From contig CM043963.1 of the NCBI GenBank assembly GCA_014529385.2, positions 82,522,912-82,586,911 on the forward strand: 64,000 bases of DNA, in the 5' to 3' direction. Of this stretch, positions 41,946-53,463 are shown piece by piece. The notes beneath the pieces are model-generated. The model was given only the letters and a program-made list of their open reading frames with translations. It searched no databases and was not told the origin of the DNA. The position numbers were made by a program, and so were the translations under genes. The stretch's first letter is position 1. The number at the start of each line of letters is the position of its first letter. Origin of the DNA: Adiantum capillus-veneris. Taxonomy: Eukaryota; Streptophyta; Polypodiopsida; Polypodiales; Pteridaceae.

Positions 41946-43363
41946 CTACTTTTTGTTGTCTTTGACATGGAACTTTGATAGATGTTTGAAGAGTGAGGCG
42001 ACCCACTCCTGTTTAGGCTCTTCAAGGGATCTTATTATGGTCTTGATAGCTAGTTTTTTTGCCCATTGGTTAATGTCATCGATCCCCATCCCCCCAGATT
42101 CTTTTGGGAGACAACACACTTTCCACCCTACCTTGGCAGCTCCCTTCTTGTTGGGGTCCCCTGACCAAAGAAAATTTTTGCATACCCTAGTGATGTCTTT
42201 GAGGTGGGTATTAGGTGGCCTCCAACAGGAGAGGAAGTACAAAACATATGCCATAAGGAAGTGTTTCACTACCACGGCTATGCTTGCAATGGAGGCTTGG
42301 AATCCTAGCCATCTGTTGAGTTCGATGGCAAACAGATCCCCAACCCATGCCCACCTTTTGGCTAGAGTGACGTTGAAGCCCATAGGTATACCTAACAGTC
42401 TGAAGACTGTTCCATCTTGAATTATCTCACAACCTTGTCTTAGGATCCAGACGGGAATTGGAGATTTGCTCGCTCGGATCCCAATCTTGGCATGGTTGAT
42501 TTTGGAGCTCGAGGCTTTGCAGAATATATGCAGACATTCCCAGAAGGCTGTCAATGAAGAGTCTTCACTGATCAACACTGCATTTGTGTCGTCTGCAAAT
42601 TGTGATAGGCATTGCTGCTTTTCGTATGCCAGTGCAGTTCCTTTTATGAGTCCTTTGTCCATTCTGTCTTTAACTAGGCAGTTAAGACCATCTGCTGAGA
42701 TAGCAAATAATAAAGGGGCTAGGGGACAACCTTGCCGTACCGTCTTGGAGAGATTGAACGGACCAGATATACCGTTGTTAATGGCTACCCTCGCTCTCGC
42801 ATTTCCTAGCAGGGTTTCCACAAAGCTAATTAGAATCCTACCAAATCCCATCATCAGTAAGCTTTCTATGATGAATAACCGTTCCAAATTGTCATAGGCC
42901 TTGTGAAAGTCGATTTTGAGGAAAATATAGTTTTGCTCGGTCTCCTCTACATGGTCAATCCCCTCCCAGAGAGAACTGAACGCTTCCAATATTCTTCTCC
43001 CTTTGATGAAGCCTTTCTGTTCCTTGCAGAGCTACTTCATGAGAGAGGGCATTATTATGTTCGCAACCACTTTGGCAAAGATTTTATAGGCTCAAGTTAG
43101 CATGGTGAGGGGTCTCCAATTTGACAGAAATTCCTTAGGCCTTTCTTGTGAAGAAGTTTGATGATTCTAGTGTTGATAGGAGAAGGTAAAGCCTTGTGTT
43201 TGACAAATTCTTCCCAAACTAGAAGAAGGATGGGGGCTAGCATATCCTTGAACGTTTGATAAAACTCTGCTGGCAGTCCATCAATCCCTAGAGTTTTGCC
43301 TTGCTTCAGTGCTTCAATGGCCACCTTGATTTCCTGTATAGAGACGTTGGAGTCCAGTTTCAC
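41946..43363 (-). pseudogene. LINE ORF2 reverse transcriptase
   Basis: RT domain in two frames (43363-43097 and 42989-41946). Motifs: GKTLGIDGLPAEFYQ, KIDFHKAYDNL (first catalytic Asp), RQGCPLAPLLFAI and QFADDTN (catalytic Asp pair), then a GIPMGF block and a C-terminal FLWSG...VGWKVCCLPKESGGMGI segment. It copies its own RNA at a nicked target site. The 42989-41946 frame is open for 347 codons with catalytic residues intact, but the element as a whole has frameshifts upstream. Confidence 0.88.
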
Positions 43364-43699
43364 AGTCTCATTTGTAGGGATGACCCTGTGCCTAGCTTTC
43401 CACAGCTCATTCCTAGCCTTGATAATATCATTGTCAATTATTTAAAGGGGGCTAAACAGATTGACAAGTGGGTTTTAGCTATTTCTGTGTTCTCTTCAGC
43501 TGAGGTTGCAGTACCTGAATCTGTGACGACAAGATAGGGGACGAAGTCTTTCTGGTGTTTCTGCCTCATGATTTTAAACATTTCCTTGGTGGGTCTGTCA
43601 ATATTGCCCGCCCATCAGTCCCTGAAGAAAATTTTGGAGTGAAGAAGAGCAAGATCTTCTTCCTCTCGGAGTGTGTTTGAGGGTGGTGATTTGTGCTTG

Positions 43700-44654
43700 A
43701 ATATTAGAGTCAGTATTGGCCGAGGTTTCTAGACAAAAAAGGTCTTCATAGATACTGTCCTTTCTTTTTCTTCTGATCTCTATGACCTCTTTCCTTATCC
43801 TAACCAGATTGAGTTGAGTTTATTTTATAGCTAGACCCCATGCTTTAGCCGGCTTAAGTCCTTTGGAGAACTGTTGAATCCAAATAGCCTTGATGATATT
43901 TTGTACTTCTTCGATTTTGAACAGATTAGGGTCAGTGTGGAACCATTGATTTCTAATCTTGGTGACCTTGTCGTCAAGGGTGGCTATTAAGGGGTAGTGA
44001 TCAAAGCAGCAAGATGTTATCATAGTCTTCGCCTTGAGCCTATCGAAGAGGTTAGCAAGAGGGAGGCTAACATAGCACCTATCAAGCCTAGCTTTCCTAC
44101 TGTTTTACCATTGAGAGTAGTTTTGTCGTGTGAACTCTCCTTGGGTTTCTATGTCTGAAAGGTCTAGATGAGACTTAAGTTGGTCCCACACTGCCTTCTC
44201 CCTGCTTGCCACTGTGAGTCCTCTGTTGTTGTATCTGTCATCCGAAGATTCTACCATGTTGATGTCTCCCACCATGATAATGTTTTCCCTGATGTGAGAC
44301 AACGAATCCCAGAGCTTGGTCCTATCATTTTGAGAGCCAACTACATAAATCGAGACAATTAAGTAGGGGGTTGGTTCCTCTATAAAGACAATGGTCACCT
44401 CTCAGGTTTTTATTTAGGTTGATCTTCTAGTCTAGGGGAACACCTAGTGTTGTGCCTCCTGCTCCTTTTTGATGCAGAGAATGCCTCCAGGTCTTGTCAG
44501 CAACTATCTTGAGTCTCTAGCCCAACTCTGCCCCTCCAGTTTTGATCTCGTGAAGGCTGACTATATCTACAGGGTTGTTGAAGAGCCACTGCTTCACTTT
44601 CTGAGCTTTGGTGGGGTTAGATAACCCCTTCACATTCCAGGAGACTATCTTCAT
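43700..44654 (-). pseudogene. LINE ORF2 AP-like endonuclease
   Basis: ORF2 starts at 44654 with MKIVSWNVKGL, the classical start of L1 endonucleases, followed by VDIVSLHEIKT (catalytic Glu region) and MVGDINMVESSDDR (the GDxN-type motif). Several stops break the frame. The endonuclease nicks genomic DNA to prime reverse transcription. Confidence 0.8.
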
Positions 44655-45630
44655 TTGATGCCTTTTTTCTCTTTCCTTGGCTTCCCTTGCCCGTTTTTAG
44701 GAGAGCTCTGAGACACTGCTGTATGAGCTCTCTTACTGTCTTTTTGTATATCCATTGGGGCTTGAGAGGAAGGCTTAAATGGTTTAGGGTCTATATTTTC
44801 TTTGTTGGGGTCAGATGAGGGGCTTTCCTTGTTAAGGTCAAGTGACATTTCCATGTCCATTATTTACCTGTTTCTCTAGTCTTTGGGGAGATTCATCTTC
44901 ATCACCTGACTCGATAGCTATAGATTCAACGACTTCCGAGTCTTTCCATCCTGGGACAGTTGCTAGTAGGACAAATCTATTAGCATTTTTGAATTTTGTC
45001 TTGAGGACTGCATTTCTCTCTGTGGGACTAGGGACCGCGGTACCTTTTTGAGGTCTCCCATTTCTCTTGTTATTGTTAGGTCCTGAGTTAGTCGGAGCGT
45101 TAGGGGTTGCTTCTTGAGGGGGATTTTTTATGGGACACTCTAACAAAATGCCCCTTGGCTCCACAATGGAAGCACACATTTGGCAAATATTTGTACACTA
45201 GAGGTTGATCGAAGGTCTCCCCATCATCAAGCATTATAGTCATGCTCTGGGGTAACTCCTTTGATATATTCATTTCAATGAGCACTTGCGGATGCCAAGC
45301 TGGGATCAATTCCCCTTTCGGTCTCCCACCTAGCACCCTCCCAAGCTGGCCTCCAATAGTTCGTAAATGACCATGATAATGCATAGGTAAATTAGTGAAC
45401 TCTACCCATACAGGAAAATGAGTTAACGAGTCCTTCTCCGGATTGTAATCTTTGTCCCATTTAAACAGGCTAAGAGGCGAATTCCAAATAAGCCATGAGC
45501 CAGAGCTTAGAACTTTAAAAGCCATTGCAGATGACTTACACACAAAAATATATTGATTCTTAGGTAGGGCTTGAATGGTTTCAACCTCGGCACCCAGGAT
45601 TCCCCAATGATTTCTAATCCAACCTCTCAA
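44651..45630 (-). pseudogene. LINE ORF1 (DUF4283 and zinc-knuckle protein)
   Basis: Matches plant L1 ORF1: a DUF4283-like region (WLIWNSPLSLFKWDKDYNPE, FPVWVEFTNLPMHY, GGQLGRVLGG) and then a CCHC knuckle, CFHCGAKGHFVR. A small indel near 45140 shifts the frame inside the knuckle, so the last Cys and the basic tail (ECPIKNPPQEA) lie in the next frame. It overlaps the ORF2 start by a few bases, typical of these elements. ORF1 is an RNA-binding chaperone. Confidence 0.8.
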
Positions 45631-45700
45631 GGATTTAACAGGTGGCCTTGGCCCCGCTAGTAAGCCTATCTCACAGCTTTGTTCTCATTTTGAATACATT

Positions 45701-46180
45701 GCATGCCTCTTGCAAAGGTAGAGATTTAAGGGTGAATCTTCAAATATTGAAGTAATGGCTTTCAACACCTCAGCTGCTTGTGTGCCAAGATCTGCGCACC
45801 GGCTCACTTTTGGCAAGAAGCATGTGGAGTTAGTCAGATAGTAGGCATATTTGGGGAAACAACCACCACCAGAGTGTGATGGCCATATGAGGAGAGTGTG
45901 ATGGAAACCATTTTACAGGAGAAGGAGAGAGTTTCCCCAACCATGCAATCCAATCATACAACAACTATTGACTTCATTGTCCCACAACACAATAGCAGTA
46001 CACCTTCGACAACTCGAGCGAGCTCCACGAATGTCACAACAAGATGCCAAGGCCTCCTAATCATGCAAAAACACACCATTCTTGTGAGGGCGTGTGAATG
46101 CATCCTAATCAAATGTATCATGCACATTCTTTTGATATGGATGTACTTATGGGTAGTAGTAAGTTATTGGCTTTTAGGTT
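45701..46180. other. Intergenic, no gene supported
   Basis: A 100-codon plus-strand frame (45898-46200) has no recognisable motif and runs into the foldback arm. It is not annotated as a gene. Confidence 0.4.
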
Positions 46181-48945
46181 TAAGCTTGTTGGCTTTTTAA
46201 AGAGGCCTTAGAGAAGAGTTGAGTTAGGCATACTTTGAACGTTTTCACGTTTTCAGCGATGATGATTGAGACTTACCTTAAATGTCATTTCGATTTTAAA
46301 ATATCAAATGGGTCTTTTTATTTCACCTTTCATTTCACATCCTCACATGGCTTGACTTCTCTTGCATTCTATTCTTTTAAAATGCTAAAGTGAAGCTTCA
46401 CCTTGCATAATTTTAGTAAATTCTTCACACACAAACATACATATAATAAAAAGAGTTGATATATATGTGAACAAACCATGATAAAAGGAAGAAAAACCAG
46501 TGAAATATGTGAACTTAGTTCAAAAATTCTAAAAATTTCAAAACTTATGCTAGTATTTCCAATTTACTTCTTTGTGAAGAGGAAACTCGATCGCTTAATA
46601 AAGAGACATTACCGAACAATGCTTCACCTTATATAACTCTAGTTAAACTCAATCTAATGATCTTATCCCTTTCTTATTATTTTAGAAAGCTACCGTGACT
46701 CTTTCACTTGCTATTTCTTTCTTTTCTCTGTTTGGCATTTTAAAACATGCCTCAGGTACGACCCACATGGGAGGGGATAACTTGTAGGATTAGATGGACA
46801 TGCCTTTGATTTGACAAGCCCAATCACACACACAACAAGAGGGGGGGGGGGGGGGGGGGGGGTAAGAAGCTATATTCTAATTGAGGTGCATTTAGTGGAG
46901 AGAGGAGAGGGCAACTCAAAATAGTTAACGTGGGTTTCCCCTCTTAGAGAACAAAGAAAAGAGTACAAGTTTCTGAATCCAATTGTTATTGGCTTTTTAA
47001 AACAAGTGCTAGTGAAGAAGGGAGTTAGCACTGTTCGGGAAAAGTGTGCCTCAGCTTAGCCTTGAGCTGGTTGCAAAATTAAAGTAGCGGTTGAGGGGAT
47101 GGCAAGAAGGAGAAAATTCCGCTTAAAATACATGGAAAATAGTATAATTTTGCAAAAATACTGGTTAGTATTGTAAAATTTCCAGTTGAGATTTGTCTTG
47201 GAGGGATTTTTGTATGTTTGTGAAAATGATTTTTCCCAAACAATGGGAGTTAGACATACACTCGATGTGAAGTATTGAGTGACTAAAATTTTCTTAGATA
47301 TTCTAATTTGTGAAAGAGTCTTTACTTAAGAACCTCATATAAGTTCATTTAGTTCTATACCAAAATAGACCACTTAAGTGTCTTCTTTTTGAAATTTGAA
47401 TAAAATTTGAATCAAATACCATACACATTTATTAAAAAAAAACCTTTTGAGGGCCTTTTTAAACTAGTGGTAGTATTTGTACAAATGTTCTCCTCGTACT
47501 CTTGAAATGGACCCATAAAGGGTGCTTTCACAAAATTGCATGTGATGTTTTGAAGAATAGGTATCTTATGCTTAAAAATATAGTGAGGCCTAAAAAATAA
47601 TAATACTAGCCCTTAAAAAAAAAAAGTAGACTCGTTATTATAGGATATCTATATTTATTTACAAATTCCACCTAATAGAAAATGATTTTGAAGTTGTATC
47701 AGATTGTGTGATGTTGATGTGTCCAATACACAAGTTTCATACATTCAAGCATGCCTGAAATAAAAACTTTTATGGTATAATTTAGAATTGCATCATGCTA
47801 TATGAAGATGTATGGTAAGCTATAATTACGTTTATCGATGTTTATGTACACTACAAGTAGGAGATTTTGCTACATTGCAAAATTGTATGTGTTGAAAATT
47901 TCTATTTTTCATATGAGAGATATTAGCTATTAAAATGGACATAATTTTAAAGTGATTTTTTAATATAATAAATCATACCAAATTTTACTATTAAGCATTT
48001 AAAGAGTACCGATGGATTTGGACCATTGGACAAAGTCGGTATATGTGTTAGCAATTGTGATACCTTCGTTAATATCATTGCACATACTGACGCTCGAATG
48101 GGATAAAAGCTTTTTGAAAGAAGCTGCGAGCTCATTTGACCTCTTACTGGCAGGTAACTCTACATCCCCTTGACCCCTTCTCTCCCCCCAGATTAACCCC
48201 CAACTCTTGACATCTTGGCACTAAGATCATAAATTTCAGTAAAGGCCCTCGATAACTTTGTATGAACCCCACATTTGAATACATATCAACCATTGCATTG
48301 CCATTTCCAAAAGCTAACAAATCCCCTTAAAAACAAGTGAAAGAATCATGGTGGCTTTCTAAAATAATTAGAACGTGATAAAATCATTAGGTTGACTTTA
48401 AGTAGATTCACTGTTCAAGAATGGACTACCTCAGCTTAGCCTTGAGCCGGTTGAAAATGGAGACTACGTGGTTGCAAACCATGGTAACGGGAAGAAAAAC
48501 TTGTGAAATATGTGAAAAAATAGTTCAAAAATCTTACAAATTTTGATTTTTTTCTAGTATTTCCGGTTCGTTCGTTCCTTTGTGGGAAGGAAACTCAATC
48601 GACGGCCGCTTAATAAAAGAGACTTTCTTGAATATTAACTAGAATTAAGTTTTAGAATGTAAGAAAAGTCAAGCCATGTGAGGCTGTGAAATGTAATGTG
48701 AAATTAGAAAAACTCATTTTAATATATATATATGTGTGTGTGTATCCATAGAATTTACTAAAATTATGTAAGTGAAGTTTCACTTTAACATTCTAAAACA
48801 ATAGAATGCAACATATCATGATATGAAATGAAAGTGAAATAAACATTTAAGGTAAGTCACCATCATGGCATTGAAAACAATGAAAGTCTCCCTAACCCAG
48901 CACAACACCAAGGTTTCTTTTAAAAATCCAAAAACAACCTCCGGT
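46181..48945. mobile_element. Candidate foldback or TIR element
   Basis: The ends are inverted copies of each other: 46181-46455 matches the reverse complement of about 48655-48945 over some 270 bp. Shared segments include GACTTACCTTAAATGT, TTGCATTCTATT, TTCAC...CATAATTTTAGTAAATTCT and the outer GGcTTTTTAAA-type start. Between them are direct repeats (GAAATATGTGAA...TAGTATTTCC at 46510 and 48510; CCTCAGCTTAGCCTTGAG at 47050 and 48430) but no coding sequence. Exact ends and target duplication were not fixed. Confidence 0.55.
46841..46862. repeat. Poly-G tract (22)
   Basis: Uninterrupted run of 22 G inside the foldback candidate; able to form G-quadruplex structure and prone to length error. 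Confidence 0.95.
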
Positions 48946-50057
48946 ATAGAATTTGAACAATTTTGTTTACAAACTTGATAAAAACCCGTCCATGTATATT
49001 ATTTGGCATACATCCCAACCCCCATCACCGTCAATGCCAAGTGGTCAATAAAGTATCATGGACAAGCATTGAAACTTGGAGTTTGTTTTGCATTTTTTAG
49101 ACCATACACACAATGTGACATGACATCACTCCCTCTAAATCTACACATCCTCTAGCTTGTGCCACCCTATGAACTCAGCCAAATCATTAAATGCATCACC
49201 TTCAGTACCTACATCCTCATCTTCACTAGGATAAAAAACCCTCTTGTTTGAGGTATCCTCTCCATACCCCCCCCCCCCCTTCTCTCTGTCTCTCTCTCTC
49301 TCTTTCTCTTCACTCTCTCTTGCATACAACACACACCCATGCACACACAAAAAACATATACATTGTGTAGATATGTGTGGGCGCACATGCACACACACAC
49401 ATAACAACATTTTTTTTTCTAATTTTAAGTTCAATTCATGTAATTAATAGCATATTTAAATGCTTTATAGAGCTCTTTATATACATAGCTGATTATTTTG
49501 AGCATTGGCTTTGTTTATATTAAAGTTTTGAAAACTATTGGTTAAGGTAAAATTTTTAAATAAATTGTTGTTGTTTATGCCAAAAAATTTGTGAATTATT
49601 AGTAAATTTAAATGTTAAGTTGAGTTTTTGATATTTAAAATTATTATTGTTTAAAATTTAATTGTAAATTTTATTTATTGTTATTTAAAATTATATTTTT
49701 TGCTTAATTAAAATTAATTAGGTTTACTTTAGGGTTTTATATTACTTATATATAGATTAGTTTAAAAGTAGTTATGGATTAATCTTACAGTTAGTTAATA
49801 AAAATAAAATATAATTTTAATACAATGCTTGGTTTAAAATTATATTAGGGTTTCTTTAGGATATATATATTTTCTTAAACGGTTTCTTTATTGGTTAATT
49901 TTAAGGTTCTTTAAAGTTATTTTTAAGTTTTAAGAAAAAGTTTAAAGTTATTTTTAAGTTTCTTTTAGGAAAAGATTAAGGTTAGTTTAAGCTTCTTTTA
50001 ATATTAGCTTAGAGTTAATTTAAACTTCCTTTATGAATATGCTTTATGATTAGTTTT
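48946..50057. other. AT-rich intergenic sequence
   Basis: Low-complexity AT-rich DNA with C and CT/CA runs at 49268-49400. No coding content seen. Confidence 0.5.
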
Positions 50058-50286
50058 TGTTACCATATAGATGTGATAGCGATGTGTGTGAACACACTTA
50101 GGACCGTCGGGGCATTTTTTTCCTCTTTAGGAGGTTTTCCCCCCGTGCATTGTATATACGTCCATTCATTCTCGGGCTATTTATCTTTCCATTGCCACAC
50201 TAAGTGATATACTCTCTGTTGTGTGCCTTGAGCTTCCTTCGTCTTCTCCAAGCTGTGTGTGTTTTTTTGCAACCCTAATTCCAACA
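50058..50286 (+). mobile_element. 5' LTR of a Ty1/copia element
   Basis: Short LTR (229 bp), TGTTACCATATAG...TTCCAACA, followed by a primer site and a copia-type gag. No 3' partner is in the window. Confidence 0.65.
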
Positions 50287-50288
50287 AT

Positions 50289-50300
50289 TGGTATCAGAGC
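50289..50300 (+). other. Primer-binding site of the copia element
   Basis: TGGTATCAGAGC, perfect initiator-Met primer site. Confidence 0.9.
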
Positions 50301-50650
50301 AGGTTGCGTCCTCTCGGGCTTAGTCGCCAATAGCTCCAACATACGTATGCTCACTTTTTTTTTATTTTTGTGAACTTTGGCGAGCGTTCGCAGGTCGATA
50401 AAAATTTCGGGCAGGCTTGTAGAGCTCAGTTTGCTTAGATATTCGATTCGGGCTCATTTCGGCCTCTGTTTTCCACTTCAGACAGTATTGCACAGTCTAT
50501 TCGGTCATTTTGTGCAGAATTTTTGTTAGTGTCGTTTTCTGCAAAACAGGTCCCTTACAGTCTTCTATGGTTTGTGCTATATAGCACGTGTTGTTCCCGC
50601 TTCGTTTCTCCTCTTTTCGGACAATTTTCACATCACGTGCAGCATTTACC

Positions 50651-51145
50651 ATGGCTGACAACAACACAGATGTGTTCAAGATGTTTGTTGCGGAGGATAG
50701 ATTGGATGGGGACAATTACCCTATGTGGGCTTACATGATGGATTATGTTCTTGTGTCAAAAGGCGTCTAGATTATTGTGTAGGGCATTGATGTACGTCCT
50801 GGTTCTGAGGATGTAGACGATGTTGAGGATGTTGCAGGTCTTGCTGCAAGGATTGCTGCTGTTAGAGTTGTTTTGCCTACGACAAAACAAGCTCGTTGGG
50901 ATGTAAAGGATGCGTAGGCTCATGCGTTGTCTGTGAAGCACACCATTACTCCTCACATTCGTTCATCGAAATCTGCAAAACAGGCTTGGGATATTCTGAC
51001 TGGTCTTTATACAAGTCACAATGAAGCTAAAATTGCTTTGCTGCGTAAAGAGTTGGAATCGAAAATTATGCATGAGAAAGATGATATGGACACTTTCCTT
51101 GCTGGTATCAAGGATATCAATGAACAAATTATTTCTACAGGTGAA
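50651..51145 (+). pseudogene. Copia gag, truncated
   Basis: Starts MADNNTDVFKMFVAEDRLDG at 50651, with the typical copia gag LDGDNYPMWAYMM motif (substrate of the gag_2/UBN2 families), then VKHTITPHIRSSKSAKQAWD and LYTSHNEAKIALLRKELESK. Three stops interrupt it. The coding similarity ends within about 20 bases of the first satellite unit, so the rest of the element is missing. Confidence 0.8.
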
Positions 51146-53463
51146 GACTCATACTATGCCCTCAAATGAGTCGTATGAGCCATACGACCCATTGTAGCAC
51201 ATTGTTTGGGCCTTGACCGCCCATACCATACTGGATGGATGTGCAACTTTGCACACGTGGGGGATTGTTTCTCAATCCCACCCATGGAAAGTTTTAGAGC
51301 CATCTGATATGGTTTGGGCAGTTTCGACCCATACTATGCGCTAAAATGGACCCTATGTCTCATACGATCCATTTTAGTGCATAGTATGGGCCTTGACCAC
51401 CCATACCATATCAAATGGCAGTGATACTTTGCATGGGTGGAGTAATGGTGCTCACCCCACCCATACAAATTCTTGTGTTCATCCATTATGGTTTGGGCAG
51501 TCCCGAACCATACTATGCGCTAAAATAGGCCGTATGGCTCATACTTTGCATTTTAGCATATAGTATGAACTTTGACTGCTCATACCATATCGATGGCTCT
51601 GCAACCTTGTAGGGATTGGAGAATGGTGCTCATCCCCCACTCGTGCAAAGTCTTGTGGCCATCCGGTATGGTTTACAGTCTTGAACCATACTATGGATAA
51701 AACGGGTCATATGGCTCATACGGTCCTTTTAACACATAGTATGGGCTTTGAACGTCCATACTAGTTTGAATGGTTGTGCAACTTTACAGGGGTGGGGGAA
51801 TGGTGCTCACCACCCACCCATGAAAACTCTCGTGTCCATCTGATATAGTTTGGGCGGTCGAGGTCTATACTATGCGCTAAAATTGGGCATATGAGCCATA
51901 TGGTCCATTTTAGCATATAGTATGGACCTTGAACACCCAAACCATAGCAAATGACTGTGCAAATTTTCACGGGTGGGAAAATTATTCTCACCCCCATATG
52001 TGCAAAGTCTTGTCGCCATCAGATATGGTTTGAGTGATCCCGATCCATACTATGCATTATAAACTCTAAACCATAAACCCAAAACATTAAACCGTGAACT
52101 ATGAACCCTAAATCCTTAGCTCTAAACCCTAACCCTATATCGTAAACCCTTACCTCTAAAGCCTAAACCATAAACCTTAAACCTTGAACCACAAACACTA
52201 AACCCTATAAGCCCTAAGTCATAAACCCTAACCCATATACCCTAAACCATAAACCTTAACTTCAAACCTTAAACCTAGAACCATAAATCTTAAATCCTAA
52301 ATCTTGTACCCTAAACCCTAATCCCTAAACCCTGTATCCTATACCCTAAACCCCCTAAATGATAACGTTGAGCCATAAACCTTAAATCCTAAATCTGGTA
52401 CCCTAAACCCCAAAACCATAAACCCTAAGCCCTAAACCCAAACCCATAAATCATAAACTTGGATGGTTGTGCAAATTTGGACGGCTGGGAGAATGATGCT
52501 TCACAGCCATCCAATATGGTTTGGGAGGTCCCGATCCATACTATGCACTAAATGGGCCGTATGGCTACCCTATACCCTAAAACCTAACCCATAAACTCTA
52601 AACTTGAATGGCTATGCAACTTTGCACTAGTGGAGAAATGGTGCTCACCCCCACCCGTGCATGGTCTGGGCGGTTTCGACCCATACTATGCGCTAAAATG
52701 GATTGTATGACTCATACATCACATTTTAGCGCTTAGTATGAGCCTTGACCATCTATATTATATCCGATGGCTATGCAACTTTGTACAGATGGAAAAATGT
52801 TGCTCATTCCCATCCATGAAATGTTTCACAGCCATCTGATATGGTTTGGGCAATCCTGACTCATACTATGCTCTAAAATGGGCCGTATGAGACGTATCTA
52901 AAATGGGCCGTATGGCTCATATATCCCATTTTAGCACATAGTATGGGCCTTCATCGCACATACCCGTTTGGTTGGGTGTGTAACTTTGCACGGGTGTAAG
53001 AATGGTGCTCACCCCCACCCATACAAACTCTCATGGCTATCTTATATGCTTTGGGTAGTCCCGATCCATGCTATGGAAAAAAATGGGCCATATGGCTAAT
53101 ACGACCCATTTTAACTCATAATATGAGCCTTGATCACCCATACCATTTTCAATGGATGTGCAAATTTGCACGGGGGAGGGAATGGTGCTCACCCCCACCC
53201 GTGAAATATCTCATAGCCATTTGATATGGTATGAGCGGTCAAAACCCATATTATGCGCTAAAATGGATCGTATGAGCCATACGATCCATTTTAGCACATG
53301 TAGTATGGTTCAAGACTACCCAAACCGTATTGGATGGCCACAAGACTTTGCATGGGTGGGGGTGAGCACCATTCCCCACCTCTGCAAAGTTGCACATCTA
53401 TCCAATATGGTATAGGCGATCAAAGCCCATAATATGTGCTAAACTGAACCGTATGAACCCCGG
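51146..53463. repeat. Self-complementary ~178-bp satellite array, left
   Basis: Tandem units with centres of symmetry about 178 bp apart (near 51178, 51360, 51540, 51712, 51892 and later). Each unit has two dyads: one is GCTAAAATGG..GTATG-AGC-CATAC..CCATTTTAGC (perfect 18-bp arms at 53257-53295), the other ACTTTGCACGGGTGGGGG facing CCCCCACCCGTGCAAAGT around an AATGGTGCTCA centre. The ~89-bp half-units are reverse complements of each other, so both strands read the same pattern. Long reading frames in it are by-products. Confidence 0.88.
52050..52463. repeat. Degenerate telomere-like repeats inside the satellite
   Basis: About 400 bp of CCCTAAA-related heptamers and variants (TAAACCC, AACCCTAAATCC, ACCATAAACC), plus a short second patch near 52568-52600. 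They are the plant telomere type but diverged, and sit inside the satellite rather than at a chromosome end. Confidence 0.85.

Larger units (their letters stand above)
41103..45700 (-). mobile_element. LINE (L1-like non-LTR retrotransposon), degenerate
   Basis: Minus-strand element with ORF1 (zinc-knuckle protein), ORF2 (endonuclease-reverse transcriptase) and a 3' end near 41103, where the minus strand reads ...GCCTTTTACGGAAAAAG followed by A-rich sequence. Target duplications were not resolved and the 5' end is uncertain. Confidence 0.85.

Noticed and set aside
42466-42897. 143-codon plus-strand frame
   Set aside because: Antisense of the LINE reverse transcriptase, whose catalytic motifs read on the minus strand.
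52050-52463. Chromosome end
   Set aside because: The repeats are diverged and satellite DNA continues on both sides, so it is interstitial.
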